Of a stretch of DNA of 64,000 nt, positions 49,261 through 61,081 are shown in pieces. A program made the position numbers and the translations under genes. The DNA is from Rhyzopertha dominica (Eukaryota > Arthropoda > Insecta > Coleoptera > Bostrichidae). The stretch lies in the NCBI GenBank assembly GCA_025024175.1, contig QCXZ01000041.1, positions 49,781,786-49,845,785 on the forward strand. Reading direction: 5' to 3'. Below the pieces are notes generated by a model, which saw only the letters and a list, made by a program, of their open reading frames with translations, was not told the origin of the DNA and did not search any database. Within the stretch, counting starts at the first letter, position 1. Each line of letters opens with the position of its first letter.

Positions 49261-51279
49261 ATATATAGAAATTATAAAATCCATGAATGAAGCCATCTCG
49301 GATGCCACAGCTCTAGGCTTCTCTATACTAAAAGATTATAATTACAAATATTTTGTACCATTAACAGCTGAAGTAATGAATAAGTTTCAGTTGACTTAGA
49401 TAATAAGATGATGCAGATGAATTTAGCAGTTTTGTCTGTTCTTTCTTTGGTATCTGAAAAACTTTTACTAAAGGATTATGCTGAGTGTAATCTTAAACTA
49501 GAGGAAAGTAGTCCAATAACGGGTGTAACGGATGGATCAAATAAGGAGATGAAAAAATCATCTTTATGGATACGACCACTAAATAAAGAAATATAAACCT
49601 ATGGCTGCGATGTAACCATCTAGAACATGTGACGAAATTTCCATTGGGTAATAAGTTCATTAAAAAATGAAACAGAAACAGCTCTTTTAGGTATTATTCT
49701 TAGTTTCCTCTATTTAACAGGAAAAAGTTCAAAGGAAAGAGAATGCACAAAGCTTTTGCTATTGTGGATACAAATTATTGCAACTCGAGTGAAATGAATA
49801 AAATCTTAAGACAAATTAGCAATCGCAACTGACAGTACTCTTCTTTTATTTTATTCTAAATATTCTTGAGTTACCCCAAATTGTACTAACAAAATCTGTA
49901 AGTTAAGTCAAGATTTCATACAAATTTCATCGCATTATACAGATCTCATATGGAATTCATAAGATGTTTAACGATTTGTGGATTTCAAGCGGATTTTACA
50001 GAATGATTTGCCTGGATTACATGGCGGCTGTTCCAAATATTTCATTAGTGGTTTTTATCACATTTGACATATGTCAATATGTTCAACACACAGCTACTTC
50101 ATTTTTTCACATTCTTGCATTTCTAAGCCAATGAACATTTTTCGACAGTTACTGATACTCAAAATACGTGGTCGTGAAATCTCAAGTGTGACGTGATGAC
50201 ACATCTTGCTTCTCTATTATAAGTATTGAATAACGAAACCAAATTAGATAACATATTCCCATTTAGGTTAAAAAGTTGATGTCGCCCAGTTATTAATTTA
50301 TTTTAAGGCCTTCATTTCATCGTAATTAATACAGAACTACTGTCACTGAGTCCTCCCCCAAAAAATTAATCGACTTCATCCCCATGCACTCGGCACGAAC
50401 TGAAATCAAACTCCATGAAACAGATGCGGCGATACCATTACATCTGCCATCAACAATCAATGAACAGAACCAAGTGTTGAAACATCATATAACCCGATGG
50501 TCACAAAAAACACAATGCGTGGGCTGCTTTTTTTCTCTGGCTTAATGAGCTCCGCAGTGCAGGACAGCTGAATTTCATAGAGGGTTGTGCCAGTCATCCT
50601 ACCCTTGCGTGGCTAATTTGGCAGATTCGTCGTTTGTTATTTGGGACTCGTGGCAGAAAGAATTGAAAAAGGTCGATTAATTGCAGTAAAACTTTTACGT
50701 TTCGTTGTTGGGAGTTAAATTTCATGTCCATGAACATGTATTGAATTACAGTGCGACCATGGGCCAATACAAATGCAATCTACCTACTGAAAAAAAAACT
50801 TGATATAAAAACACAGTTGTAATGACAATAGTCGCATACCGTAAAAATTAATTTTTAATCAGTTTGAATTTTAAAAGTTAATTAAAAGCAATAAGTATTT
50901 GCTAATTTACATTTAATCATTAATTATATCACTTTACTGTAAAAACAATTTTACGAAAAAATTGATCCTGCAGCCTACACCCACTTTTGTTTGAATTTTG
51001 TTTGAACTTGTGTCCGATATATCGTATTTTTTTTAAATTAAGCTATAAATTGAAAACAAATGAGAAACGAATAAGAACATTTGAGTTCTTTTTTCACCCA
51101 GTATATACCTTACTGATAATCTAGTTATACCTACTGTTATTCTACGTCATATGGATTATTATTCCATTAGAAAATCTTAAACTTTAGGTAAAAACTAAAT
51201 CAGTTGTTCAGAAAATATACAGTTTCCATTAGCTTCATTCTATAAAAAAAAACTGTATTGATCCTTTTCAAAAACTGGC
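49261..51279. other. no gene recognised
   Basis: AT-rich intergenic sequence. A few short open frames (for example 49408-49596) show no motif. An element fragment is possible but cannot be named. Confidence 0.4.
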
Positions 51280-51640
51280 AGCAACTGTCATCCCAAGTAA
51301 GGCAAAATTAGTGTCGCTCGATGTAAACAGTATGTTTTCAAATACCCCAAGCATAATGTGGCTAATGATCATTAAATAAATTTAAGATAAATCAAATATA
51401 AACGTAAAATTCAAACTTCATGATACTCTAGAACTTTGTGTTAATCAAAATTGCATGCAATTTAATAATAAATTTGACACTTAGGCGATCTAGAGATGGG
51501 TTTATCATCAAATCCACTTTTAGCGGATATATCTATGTCAAAAACAGAAGGAACAATATATTTAATTTAATATTAACAAAAAAAGCACGATGCTATTGCT
51601 TATTTTGATGACACAACGTGGCAACTAACCCAGTTTGTAA
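51280..51640 (+). pseudogene. second Penelope-like element relic
   Basis: Heavily decayed. LVSLDVNSMFSNTP (family pattern VSLDVVSLFTNVP) is followed in frame by LELCVNQNCMQFNNKF, matching the segment that precedes the AMGSPLSP motif in these reverse transcriptases. Stops and frameshifts follow. The catalytic YVDD is not preserved. Confidence 0.6.
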
Positions 51641-52081
51641 ATGCAATTAATAAGATCCACTTAAAATCAAATTTACAACAGAATGAGAAAAAGAACGCAC
51701 AATAAACATTTCTTTGACAAAAACTACATGGTTCATTCTTCACGCACATTTCTTACCTAATCCAAAAGAGAAACCAATAGGACAAAGTTGTTCCAAAATT
51801 CGGTTAAAATCAATGGGATCCAGTCTACTGTGAACGATTAGGTAGGTCAGGAAGGCCCGAGATTGGCAATTAGTTTCGCTATAACAGGCCAGTCTGCATC
51901 CTACGCATCGCGACACAAAAACAAAGATGCGAAATCGTTCATCTTGAACGGCAGATGTCGGCTTCATAATGACGACAATCATCGTGTAAGGCACAGGGCT
52001 AATTTCGGGACAGGTGAGAAAATTTGGTGGACCGCAAATGGTAACGCAGATTGGATCGGAAATTTGTTCATCGATTACTTA
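51641..52081. other. no gene recognised
   Basis: Opposing open frames at 51740-51994 (minus) and 51863-52096 (plus) overlap and show no known motif; at most one could be real. This stretch could hold the decayed catalytic half of the adjacent minus-strand transposase, but no DDE motif is seen. Confidence 0.35.
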
Positions 52082-52626
52082 GAGCTCATCAAATAAATAA
52101 TAATAATCCGAAGCACAATGATCAAGCACCCTGAATTCAAGAAGAAATCAGCACAGCAAGTTGCATTAGTTGGAACCAAAAAAGTCAGTTCGCAACATTC
52201 TATCCTACGATCGAAATCATCTTCGCTCAGTTCTTGTAAGTGAATTTTGTATGGAGTAAACTTCTCTTTCTTCAATATTTTCTGAACAGATCATCTGCTA
52301 ATATGGTGAGTGAGAGTACACTGTTTGTACGGATCATTTGGGATTCTTTTGTACATCTAAAAAGACAACGTGCAGTCTAAAAAGACATTCAAGCTACTTC
52401 CCTCACTTGCAACTACGCTTGGACCTCCTGGTTTTTGACGATTTTTAACACCGCCGGTTTCGTCAAAATGTTGCAATGTTTTAGTAACTGTTGATCTGGC
52501 AATTGGTTCACAATCTTCATAAATTGCATTGTAGAGTGCAATTACTTTCGAATAACTTCGCCTTCTATCTCCATAACCGATGATCAATAAAATTTCGATG
52601 CTATCAAGTTTAGTTAACTGAGGCAT
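52082..52626 (-). pseudogene. mariner-like transposase N-terminal half
   Basis: Starting at ATG 52626 the minus strand reads MPQLTKLDSIEILLIIGYGD, then PIARSTVTKTLQHFDETGGV, then after a stop ILKKEKFTPYKIHLQELSED and DDFDRRIECCE. This is the conserved N-terminal region of a common insect mariner-like family, with its helix-turn-helix and the KKEKFHPYK-type segment. Stops at about 52360 and later disrupt it, and no catalytic triad was found. Confidence 0.75.
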
Positions 52627-55080
52627 TGCGATTGCAATTAGCAAAGAGAATGAAAATTATCATCGGTCACGAGGACAACGGAGACACCTGGAGTTTTTAT
52701 TCTTACTTAGCGATAACGAATATGGTATTTATCCCGAACTGTTTCGTAAGACCCAAGTTTCATCACTTTTCTCAACTCAGACGCAATAAATTGTACAAGC
52801 GTAATACATTTTTGAAATCGGGAAAATATTCGTTCCAATGATGTGCCTTNTTGCACAAATTCTCAACAATGCCTTCAAAGCGTCCCCGTATCAATCGTAT
52901 ACACTAAATCTGTTGCCACTTTTCTCTGCATTTCACAAAGTCAGCAAAAAAACAGCATTTCTAAAATTCGTCACGGCAATTCTCCAAAATCAAAACCGGA
53001 AACTGCACGTCAGGCACCAAAGTGAATATTGATATCCGTGATAAATCAGGTTTATCTAGGACAGCGATATCCTTTTAGGGATGATTTGTGACATCGGTTA
53101 CGGTTTGCGAGGCAGTCAACATAATGTTTTCGGTTGCATGACTAACGTTTGTTTACCTGCTACCGTTGAGATGCCAGCGCGATAGCCAAAAAGGGATAAG
53201 TCGAGAAGATGGCTTGTTTTATTGTCTAAGTGACGTAAACGTGGTCTGCTAAGAAGTCATCATGTCAGATAACATGGTTAGGTTTAATAAAAACCAAATA
53301 AAACAAATAACCCATCAAAATCAGACTGTTCTTCAACAAAAAACGAAACGGTTTGGTCTAGAAAACAAGAGAGAACAATGCGAAAAAATAAAAAAACCGT
53401 GCACTGCTTATTATGTGCTATAACTCTATTATTATATATACAGGGTTAGTCAAAAGAATTTATGTGAATCTGCAATTTAGAGCAAAAAAAATTCCACATT
53501 ATTAGATAGGTTAGAACACCTGTATTTTGCAATGGCCTCTGTCAAAAAGTTTACCTATAAACTTATCTAATATTAGTAAAAAACTGTTTCATTTTCGAAG
53601 TAAAAAGTCTTTTGCTAATTACTTTCATTTCGTAGCCAACTTTTCGGGTTTGTATGTTAACGTATTTCTATTGCAGCTTAACTTGTTTTTTATTTTTGTT
53701 TAATTGCCACAAGTTTTTCTTATCCTAGATAAGACCTGGTATTTATTTTGTATCCAAATTTTGCAAATAATATAGCACAAGAAATTTAAGAAGTACCACC
53801 TAACTGGGTGCAATTTTTTTTTAATTTTCTGATCCCTGTAGACATGAGGAAGGTTCTGCAGAATACTGTATTTAATATACCCTTTGGTAATTTAAAGTGC
53901 AACTTTCAAGCTAATAAATATATATTTTATGATCATTGGAGCGTGCAGTCATATTTAATAGAGTCGCGTGAACTTCCGCATATCAACAGGAATTTAGAGG
54001 TGTGCCGAATGTTTTCCCATGTAACAAGCTAATAAAAATTAAACCTACCGTGGGCTTGTCGCCTCATGTAACCGGAAATATTGTATCAAATTATTAATTG
54101 AGCAACGGTTCTCGCATTCATTAAAACGTTAAAAAATCAACAAGCATAATATAATAGTTTGTTCCATATGCCCTAAGTAAACTTATTGGTTTAAAAATAT
54201 GTGGCGAACTTGATATGCGTTAAAGTATAAGGTAATATAAAGGCTGTGGAAAAAACGAGAAAACTGGAAGTATAAATTAATAAAAAAATTATCAACAAAC
54301 ACCATCTACCAAACGCGCAGCATTTATGTCGTGTCGAGAGTAATAACGTATAACAACGTCTTTAAATTTTACTTTTAGAGTGACATGGATTGCAGCTTAC
54401 CTAAGAATGCTGGATATGAAAATAAACATGAAAGGGACACTAATAAGGTTGACAGATCATCAAGCTGCTGACTATTCAGCAAATATTTCCATTGCTGCAG
54501 TAAATATCCTCCAAAAAGCTAGGAGTGGATGAGCCAATTATAAAAAGAACAAGGAAAGCCAAACACAGTAAGGAAACAGAGCAGGAAGATGAGCCTATGT
54601 GGCAGTTTAAGAAAAAATTAGGCGGTGATGAAAGTAACTAACAAATTGAACCCGAAAGAGACCCTATTATGAATGGGAGAAAAAGAACAATTGAAATGAT
54701 TATTTGGCGAAATTTTGAGTTAAAAATCNAAAAAAAAATATGTTGGTCAGCTGATACACATGATGAAAATGAACATGTCGAAACGAAATTCTTAAGGCTA
54801 CAAGAAAAGTTTTATTGCCAGTCGTTCATGATGTAGGAACTATTCCAACAGTAAAATTTGTAAGTCAACTTCAAATCTACAAGTCGACAGACAGGGAGGT
54901 TCCATTTTTAAGAAAACTTATATAAGTTAGTTACCTAGTTACCAACATAAAAACTATTTTTTTCAACTTTCTGTTTTCAAAGGAACCCAAACATTAGTGA
55001 AACTACGAACTATCAATTCTTTTTTCTCTAAAATGAGTGGACGTCGAATTCGAAATTATCTGTTTTTGCACATTAATATA
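52627..55080. other. transposon-derived and unassigned sequence
   Basis: A tatacagggttagtcaaaag motif near 53438 looks like a transposon terminus but no partner was found. An open frame from an acceptor-like ctgtag at 53842 to about 54032 (DMRKVLQNTVFNIPFGN) is unidentified. 54380-54950 reads like a broken retroelement frame (KINMKGTLIRLTDHQAADYS) without diagnostic motifs. Confidence 0.4.
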
Positions 55081-56214
55081 GTTGCAAGCAACAATCTATG
55101 AGACTCATTATACGAACAGCCGATTACCGTTCACATTAGTTTACAAGTATTACCTGAAGCTTCGTAAATAACAGACGTGTTTAGGCATTTTTAGATTTTT
55201 TTCCGTACACATAAATCAATGAGTATTATTTGGTATTATTATTTCAACTACAAATATTGCTCATCTAATAGCTTTTAATTTATGAATAAATCGTATTCTT
55301 TCCTAATTTAATGAGTAGTATCTATTTCTATAACCACGAATGGTAAACATTCCGATTTCAATGCGACAGCCCATACTTTCTAATTTTTGATCGCGGTGTG
55401 CAATCGTCCTCTGCCCCGTTTCTTCACAGGTTAAAATTTTCTTTTAATCCGGATTGTCATAAACGTAGTTTCTAAAAATATATTTTTTTGAAATAAGAAG
55501 ATATAGGAACTATTCTACTCCTACTATAAACGGCATTGAAAGCATATGTGTTTACTTATATTTTAAAGTTTTACAGCATATAAGCGTACCAAGTGCGATA
55601 TTTTTTACTTATTCAGTCATACCTACATATATGCTTACATTTAGCCACTTATTAAGAGGCGTTTGTGACAAATACATTACGTAGGGCAACTGGTCAGATT
55701 ATTGCTGATTTTAAACCGATTATCATTCTGATATAAATGCGGAAGTGTTTGAAAATTGGTTCAAAAACATTTTATTGCCGAAATTGCCACCAAACAGCGT
55801 CATAGTAATTGAAAACGTTAGTTACCATTCGGAGCAACTGGATAAAATTCCAAATACAACAACTAATACAGGAAAATTTAAACCCGATAAAGTATCACAT
55901 AAAAATAGATTGCGGGTCGCGTCAGTTAGCATCAGGTCTGCATTAAATAAAATTTGTTATGAAAGCTTCTATATTTTATTGATTGCTAAATTATCACAAC
56001 TAACGAATTTCAAAAATTTATAGTGGAAAAGTTAAAATTTTAGTCAACAAGATTTTTTTTAATACGGCCCATTTAGGAACTTCGAAGCGTGCCACTAATC
56101 CCGATAGTTTAAGGTTGTAAAAACCCTCATTTACAATACAATAGTTTACCACGGCTGACCATCAAGCTGTAAAACCCTCTGCATAAGTCATTCTCATAGA
56201 TCGTTGCTTGATAC
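55081..56214 (+). mobile_element. Tc1/mariner-superfamily element, copy 2 (internally deleted)
   Basis: Same family as 30785-32892. Here both inverted repeats are longer: the left caagcaacaatctatgagac is mirrored at the right by gtctcat-type sequence followed by agatcgttgcttgatac. Large parts of the transposase are deleted; 55745-56023 retains one fragment with VIVIENVSYHSEQLDK, in which the second catalytic Asp position is Glu. It is non-functional. Confidence 0.8.
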
Positions 56215-57061
56215 TTTACCACCGTGAAGTGGGGTATGAGTCTTAAAAATACTTAAAAAATATCGTCCTCCTCGAATGCTATCAGTTCGGTTGTATTTTT
56301 GATTAGTTGGTCATGTACATCAGTATGAAAAGAAACTACCTACTGAAGTGTTCACACCGGAAAATGATAGAAAGAAGTAATATTGCAATTTGTAAGCTTT
56401 CAAGTAATGAATTTGTAGCGTAGGTACTAAGAGCATCACTCAGATGTCTTCAACCAAATTCCAAGAGCATCCACATGCATCGCCGATGAATCACCTGTTG
56501 CCCTGTTCACCCCCGAAAGCAGCAGGAGTTTTTAAGTGTGCGTCACACTCCTCCATGCGTTATATACTAATATCAGCCTCTTCTTGCACCCGAAGAGGCG
56601 AACGGCAACGAATTTTACGCGCTTCTTGCACCGACAACCAAGGAAATTATTAAATCTCGGCGACGCCGTGTAATTTTCGGTTAAAAATGACAATGGTCTC
56701 CAGAACTACCCACCTGAACAAAAGATATAATAGAGAGACGGTTGATACTCCCACACGGCAATAATGAAACGCACGGACGTAAAAAATTAATTGCTGAGCA
56801 GCCTCGTCAGATAATGAACGCTTGTTTTTTATGGGACGGCATTGTGTTGACGTTAAACTTTATATGACGGTGGGTATGGACGGGTTAGGTTTATTTTGAG
56901 TCTCGATGTATAGCCGGTAACGGCTGTAGAAAAAAACGTTTGAAATCACTTATTTTAGAAGAAAACAAGCTACTAGTAAGATATTTTCTTACTATCATTT
57001 CTAACGGTAATGCTGTGTTGGTCCAACCTTCCGAAGGAAAAGTAGTGGTAACTATATCTTT
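56215..57061. other. no gene recognised
   Basis: Mixed composition, slightly GC-richer at 56440-56660 where a 69-codon frame has no motif. Nothing else seen. Confidence 0.4.
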
Positions 57062-57560
57062 TTATTTTACTTCCCGTCCATTGGATGTGTATATATTGTA
57101 TCGCGAAAAAATTTTTTAAAAATTTTTACTTGCTCATTCGCTTTAAAATGGTCGAATATGCAAAAAAAGATTTCTTGTCTGTGTGCCTGTGGTTTTGTGA
57201 TTAGTATAACTGCGGGTATTATTCGCTCTTATAAATTTTCGGTGCCGCAAACTGTTTAGAAGATATTAGCAAAAAAAAGTCACTTAAAGAAAACGGTTTT
57301 TCCTAAATATCTCCGAATATATTTAATATATTCAAAAAATTAAAATACCATCAGATAGGAAATAAAATTTTTCACAAAGAAGTGTCTTAGAAAATTTATC
57401 CAAAACTTTGATATTTTCTAAATATTTCCAAAAAACCTACTTTGGATCCTGCTCGTACGATTTTTTTAAATTTTGGTATTCCACGGAATGCATTTGAGTT
57501 ACCCATAGGTCCATGCACAATTTTAGAAAAATCGGTCGAACAGAATCTGAAATATCTTGC
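57062..57560. repeat. dispersed repeat, copy B
   Basis: Same-orientation relative of 21320-21890: attgtatcgcga, tgctcattcgctttaaaatg, the tgtctgtgtgcctgtg region and ataaattttcggtgccgcaa occur in the same order. It contains an extra segment after tgtttagaagatat compared with copy A. Confidence 0.65.
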
Positions 57561-57940
57561 TGGTTCCATACTTGATAGCGACTCTGTATGTTATATTATT
57601 ATATTAAATTGACCCTCAACCAGGATCATCCTGAAAAATCTAAGGAGCAAGAAATGCCATACAAATTTCTTGTTGAGCTGTCGCCAAACCCATCATTGCC
57701 AGTTTCTGTAAGAAGACAACTGCCAATGCTTCTTACATCGGATGGAAGCAAAAACGCAGACAACGACAGAAGAATGTAAAACAGAATAATGACCACTAAG
57801 CAGTCGAAGAAAAGATTATGGTTGCATGAGGCTTGCTCATTCTATACGATTGTCACTGCGATAAGTGTGGAAAACTCGGCGTTGAAAAATAAAACGACAT
57901 AACTACAGATTTTATCATGAGATTAATACCAAAACAAACA
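57561..57940. other. upstream flank of the small-peptide array
   Basis: A 63-codon plus-strand frame at 57588-57779 has no recognisable motif. From about 57895 the sequence matches the upstream region of the other two peptide gene copies. Confidence 0.45.
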
Positions 57941-57947
57941 ATTATCA

Positions 57948-57982
57948 TATATAACGTGGTTCATTGCAAGTCCCGTTCAGTC
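57948..57982 (+). promoter_or_regulatory. core promoter of small-peptide gene 1 (TATA + initiator)
   Basis: TATATAA at 57948-57954 and an arthropod initiator tcagtc with its A at 57979, 31 bp from the start of the TATA box. The same pair at the same spacing occurs before all three gene copies. Confidence 0.7.
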
Positions 57983-58014
57983 AGAGTATTGTCAGCAAAA
58001 CAATAAGAATTACA

Positions 58015-58244
58015 ATGCTGCTAAGGTTTCTGCACGCTTTGGCACTAACGTTTCTTCTCGGACTGGTGTGGGGAAATCAAAATGTGTATCCTGACAATTC
58101 CACTCAAGGTAACAATACAAGTTTTCGCTGAATAATTACTTACAATTTTTAACGAATGTTGTAGCTCCTAAAAGGCGACTAAACATAGTAAGGGTTCCTT
58201 GTAGAGGTGTATTTTTTGGCAATAAATGCAGAGAATATTTTTAG
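58015..58244 (+). CDS. small secreted cationic two-cysteine peptide, copy 1 (antimicrobial-like)
   Basis: Exons 58015-58108 and 58165-58244 with a 56-bp intron (caag|gtaac ... ttgtag|ct), phase 1, giving 57 residues. Exon 1 encodes the signal peptide (MLLRFLHALALTFLLGLVWG) and a short neutral-to-acidic linker NQNVYPDNSTQ. Exon 2 encodes the basic mature part APKRRLNIVRV followed by PCRGVFFGNKCREYF, whose two Cys are separated by eight residues and would form one disulfide hairpin. Compared with copy 3, a deletion of about 42 bp after the codon for Glu removed the VWQN ending and created a new ending YF. AATAAA lies at 58302. The layout (signal, linker, cationic single-disulfide hairpin) resembles insect antimicrobial peptides such as thanatin, but the loop length and sequence differ and I cannot name a family. 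Confidence 0.75.
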
Positions 58245-58329
58245 GTCACATTAGCTTGCATTTCACTGTACCTTCTGACGTTTTAAAGTTTTTGTTTTAT
58301 GAATAAATAAATTTTATTCTGCTTCATCT

Positions 58330-59100
58330 GTTTCATTGTATGGAAGAACACATATTCCAAGAGAACCACCCTTTCCCTAAATACTATTAATCACTTTGTA
58401 AGTTTTAAACAAGTACCTAATATATTAATAGGTTATTCGAGATTTAAAATTAAATTATTTGGAGTGTATAATTCGTCATTACAATTTTAGCGCGAAGATG
58501 ATCACTACATTTAACTACAATAAAGCCAGTGGAATTGGACTTGGCTTTCTTTTATCTTGTTTAAAATTAAGGTCATTTACTTTTAATCATAAAACAGCCG
58601 CTTTCTACCCTCTATAATGTAGTTGCTATAGCGAAAAGACGTCCCTATCATAGTCGTTTTCACTAAGGTAGCACACAAAAGAAAGAATACTGAAACTGAG
58701 ATTATCAAAGAAAAGTAAAACTGACTACAATTTTAAAATGAATTTTCTCTCGAACGCGAAATTTTCATTCTAATTTCAGCGTTCAGTATCTACAGGGTGT
58801 TTAAGCGAGGATGCTTTTTCCGCCAAAAATTGCAGATGTCAGTTGGAATTAAACTGTAGCCCGATTTATCCTTAAAATTTTATTTTTTGATTCACGCCAA
58901 TATCTTTGTTGTTAATGGATACACAATTTTAAAATGTACCAGTTATTTATGAATATTTAAGAACTATACAACAACAAAATCAAACTTAAGAGCACTACAA
59001 AACCCAGGACAATACCTATAGGTGACAAAAAAATAGTTGTGTTAATGAAAATTTTATTTTTTCACTTTATTTTACTTTATATATTGAATGTGCTAAAACC
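58330..59100. other. spacer between peptide genes 1 and 2
   Basis: AT-rich. Around 58497-58545 it retains a deleted version of the downstream block seen after copies 2 and 3 (aagatgatcacta, then ccagtggaattgg). No gene seen. Confidence 0.5.
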
Positions 59101-59229
59101 TTTATATACTTTACTGTGCCCCAGAAGGATGTTAATGAACTATTATAAGGTTTATTTCCCCAAACTTAAGAAACTAGCACATAACTACAGATTTTATCAT
59201 GAGATTAATGCCAAAACAAATAATTATCA

Positions 59230-59264
59230 TATATAACGTGGTTCATTGCAAGTTACGTTCAGTC
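59230..59264 (+). promoter_or_regulatory. core promoter of small-peptide gene 2
   Basis: TATATAA at 59230-59236 and tcagtc with its A at 59261, again 31 bp apart, in an upstream region closely matching copies 1 and 3. Confidence 0.65.
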
Positions 59265-59296
59265 TGAGTATTGCTAGCAAAACGGTACGAATTACA

Positions 59297-59497
59297 ATGC
59301 TTCTTCTTGGACTTGTGTGTGCAAATCAAAACACGCATCCTTACGATTTCACTTCAGGTAACAATACAAGTTTTTCGTTGATAATCCCTTACTGTACGAA
59401 TGTTGTAGCTCCTAAAAGACGACTAAACATACTCAAGGGGGTTCCTTGCAGGGGTGTATCTTTCGGCAATAAATGCAGGCAAGTTTGGAAGAACTAG
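59297..59497 (+). CDS. small cationic two-cysteine peptide, copy 2 (shortened signal)
   Basis: Exons 59297-59357 and 59409-59497 with a 51-bp intron, 49 residues. Relative to copies 1 and 3, 33 bp (11 codons) are missing from the signal-peptide region, leaving MLLLGLVCA before NQNTHPYDFTS. Such a short hydrophobic stretch may not direct secretion. The mature part APKRRLNILKG then VPCRGVSFGNKCRQVWKN keeps both Cys with the same eight-residue spacing. The intron length is a multiple of three and contains no stop, so an unspliced transcript would be translated through with 17 extra residues. AATAAA is at 59581. It is either a diverging copy or an incipient pseudogene. Confidence 0.65.
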   Translation: MLLLGLVCANQNTHPYDFTSGNNTSFSLIIPYCTNVVAPKRRLNILKGVPCRGVSFGNKCRQVWKN

Positions 59498-59784
59498 CAA
59501 TGCCTACTTACAGGGGAAGCTTTTTCAGGTTATATTAGTTTGTACTGTACCTTTTGAGGTTCTAAAATTTGTGTTTTATCAATAAATAGATTTTATACTG
59601 CTTGATCTGTTTTATTGTATAAAAGAACACTTATTCCAAAAGCAACCACCCTCTTCCTTAAAAAGTATTAACCACTTTGTCAGTTTTAAACAAGTACAAG
59701 TATTTACAATTTTTAGCACTGAAGACGGTCACTTAGTGACTGTAAGCGCTCTGCATTTACTACAGTAAAGCCAGTGGAATTAGA

Positions 59785-60355
59785 CTTTGTTTTTTCAGGG
59801 AAGTGGTTCTCTATAGGTTTCCAATAAAACTCTTATTTTGACAAGCTTTCGAGGTATGCTTTTCCTCTTCGTCAGGGGGTCTATTAGTGCAAAATCATGA
59901 AGCAGATTATATTACAAACAGACTTACTTACATAGAAGTTAAGTTTTCGTATTAACATTAATTACAATAACATCATTATTTTTGATAAGATAATATTTTG
60001 TCGGATAGATCGCTGTCTATGGAAAACACTGACAAAAAATTAATAGTCTGACGTTTCGATTACACCTGTAATCTTTGTCAAAGACGAAGAACCTCAAAAT
60101 TTGCCTGACACAAGTTCAAACAAAATATTATCTTATTATATTATGGACGCTGAAAGCATTCACCCTCGTATCATTATTTTTGATTAATTTGATATCTGAC
60201 AAGACCGAGGGTTGTGACAATATTTCATAACAACAAAAACATAAACTAAGATGAGAAACATACCTAGAAAGCTTGGCAAAATAAAAAAAGAGTTTTATTG
60301 CAAAGTTATAGAGGTCCACTTTCCTGATAAAAAGTCTAATTCCAGTGACTTTACT
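59785..60355. repeat. inverted pair resembling Penelope-like element termini
   Basis: A block reading gtggaattagact, then tccaataaaactct, tttgacaagctttcgaggta and cctcttcgtcagg at 59785-59900 recurs in reverse complement at about 60250-60355, and again in plus orientation at 61780-61900. Between the arms, 60046-60090 contains gattac-acct-gtaatc as a perfect stem-loop beside gacgtttcg. Such cttcgtcagg and gaaacgtc phrases are common near Penelope-like element ends. That assignment is inference; no reverse transcriptase lies here. Confidence 0.5.
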
Positions 60356-60880
60356 GTTACTTACTTATAATAAATCTATAAGAAGGAGATATAGTATAAA
60401 GTATATAAATCCACAATGGGATTAATGGGATAAATCAGTGTTGTCTACAACAATCATAAATTGATTCCGGATATCGTAGAAAACAAGAAGTACATGCAGT
60501 AATGTTATATAACTTCTACTAAACTCCACATATAATTTTTATTACTTGCAGACAAAATTAGAGGTAATTATGTGAAAGGTTTGCGTTTGTCAAAATACTT
60601 TAATAATTGCTTATTTTCTTCTTCATTATGCTAAGGCACAAGCCTTTTCCGTTATACAAGAAATGGATGACCAAAAACCCACACTATACTTTACGAGGGT
60701 AAGAAAAAAGCCAAACCATTACAGAATTTTCATTAAATGGAACGATTTGACAAATGTTGCATTGTGCATAACGTTCCTAATCCTCACGATCCCACAGATG
60801 CTTTAAAACAACAAATCTCCATTAATAACAAAGATATTGGGGTGAATCAAAAAAGAAAATGTTAGGCGACTGTACTAAAA
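60356..60880. other. spacer before peptide gene 3
   Basis: AT-rich with no recognised gene. From about 60880 the sequence matches the upstream regions of copies 1 and 2. Confidence 0.45.
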
Positions 60881-61014
60881 CCTTTATATATTTTAATGTG
60901 CCCAGGAGGATATTAATGAAGTATTATTAGGTTTATTTAACCAAAATTTATGGAACTGGCGCATAACTACAGTCTTTATCATAATATTAACGTCAAAACA
61001 AATAGTTATCATAT

Positions 61015-61049
61015 TATATAACGTGGTTCATTGCAAGTTACATCCAGTC
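61015..61049 (+). promoter_or_regulatory. core promoter of small-peptide gene 3
   Basis: TATATAA at 61015-61021 and ccagtc with its A at 61046, once more 31 bp apart. The initiator differs by one base from copies 1 and 2. Confidence 0.65.
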
Positions 61050-61081
61050 CGAGTATTGGCAGCGAAACGAAACGAATTACA

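Noticed and set aside
57588..57779. 63-codon frame upstream of the peptide array as an extra gene
   Set aside because: No signal peptide, no repeat in the other two units and no recognisable motif.
60600..60700. A fourth peptide gene between copies 2 and 3
   Set aside because: No cysteine hairpin exon or signal exon could be found between 59610 and 60880.
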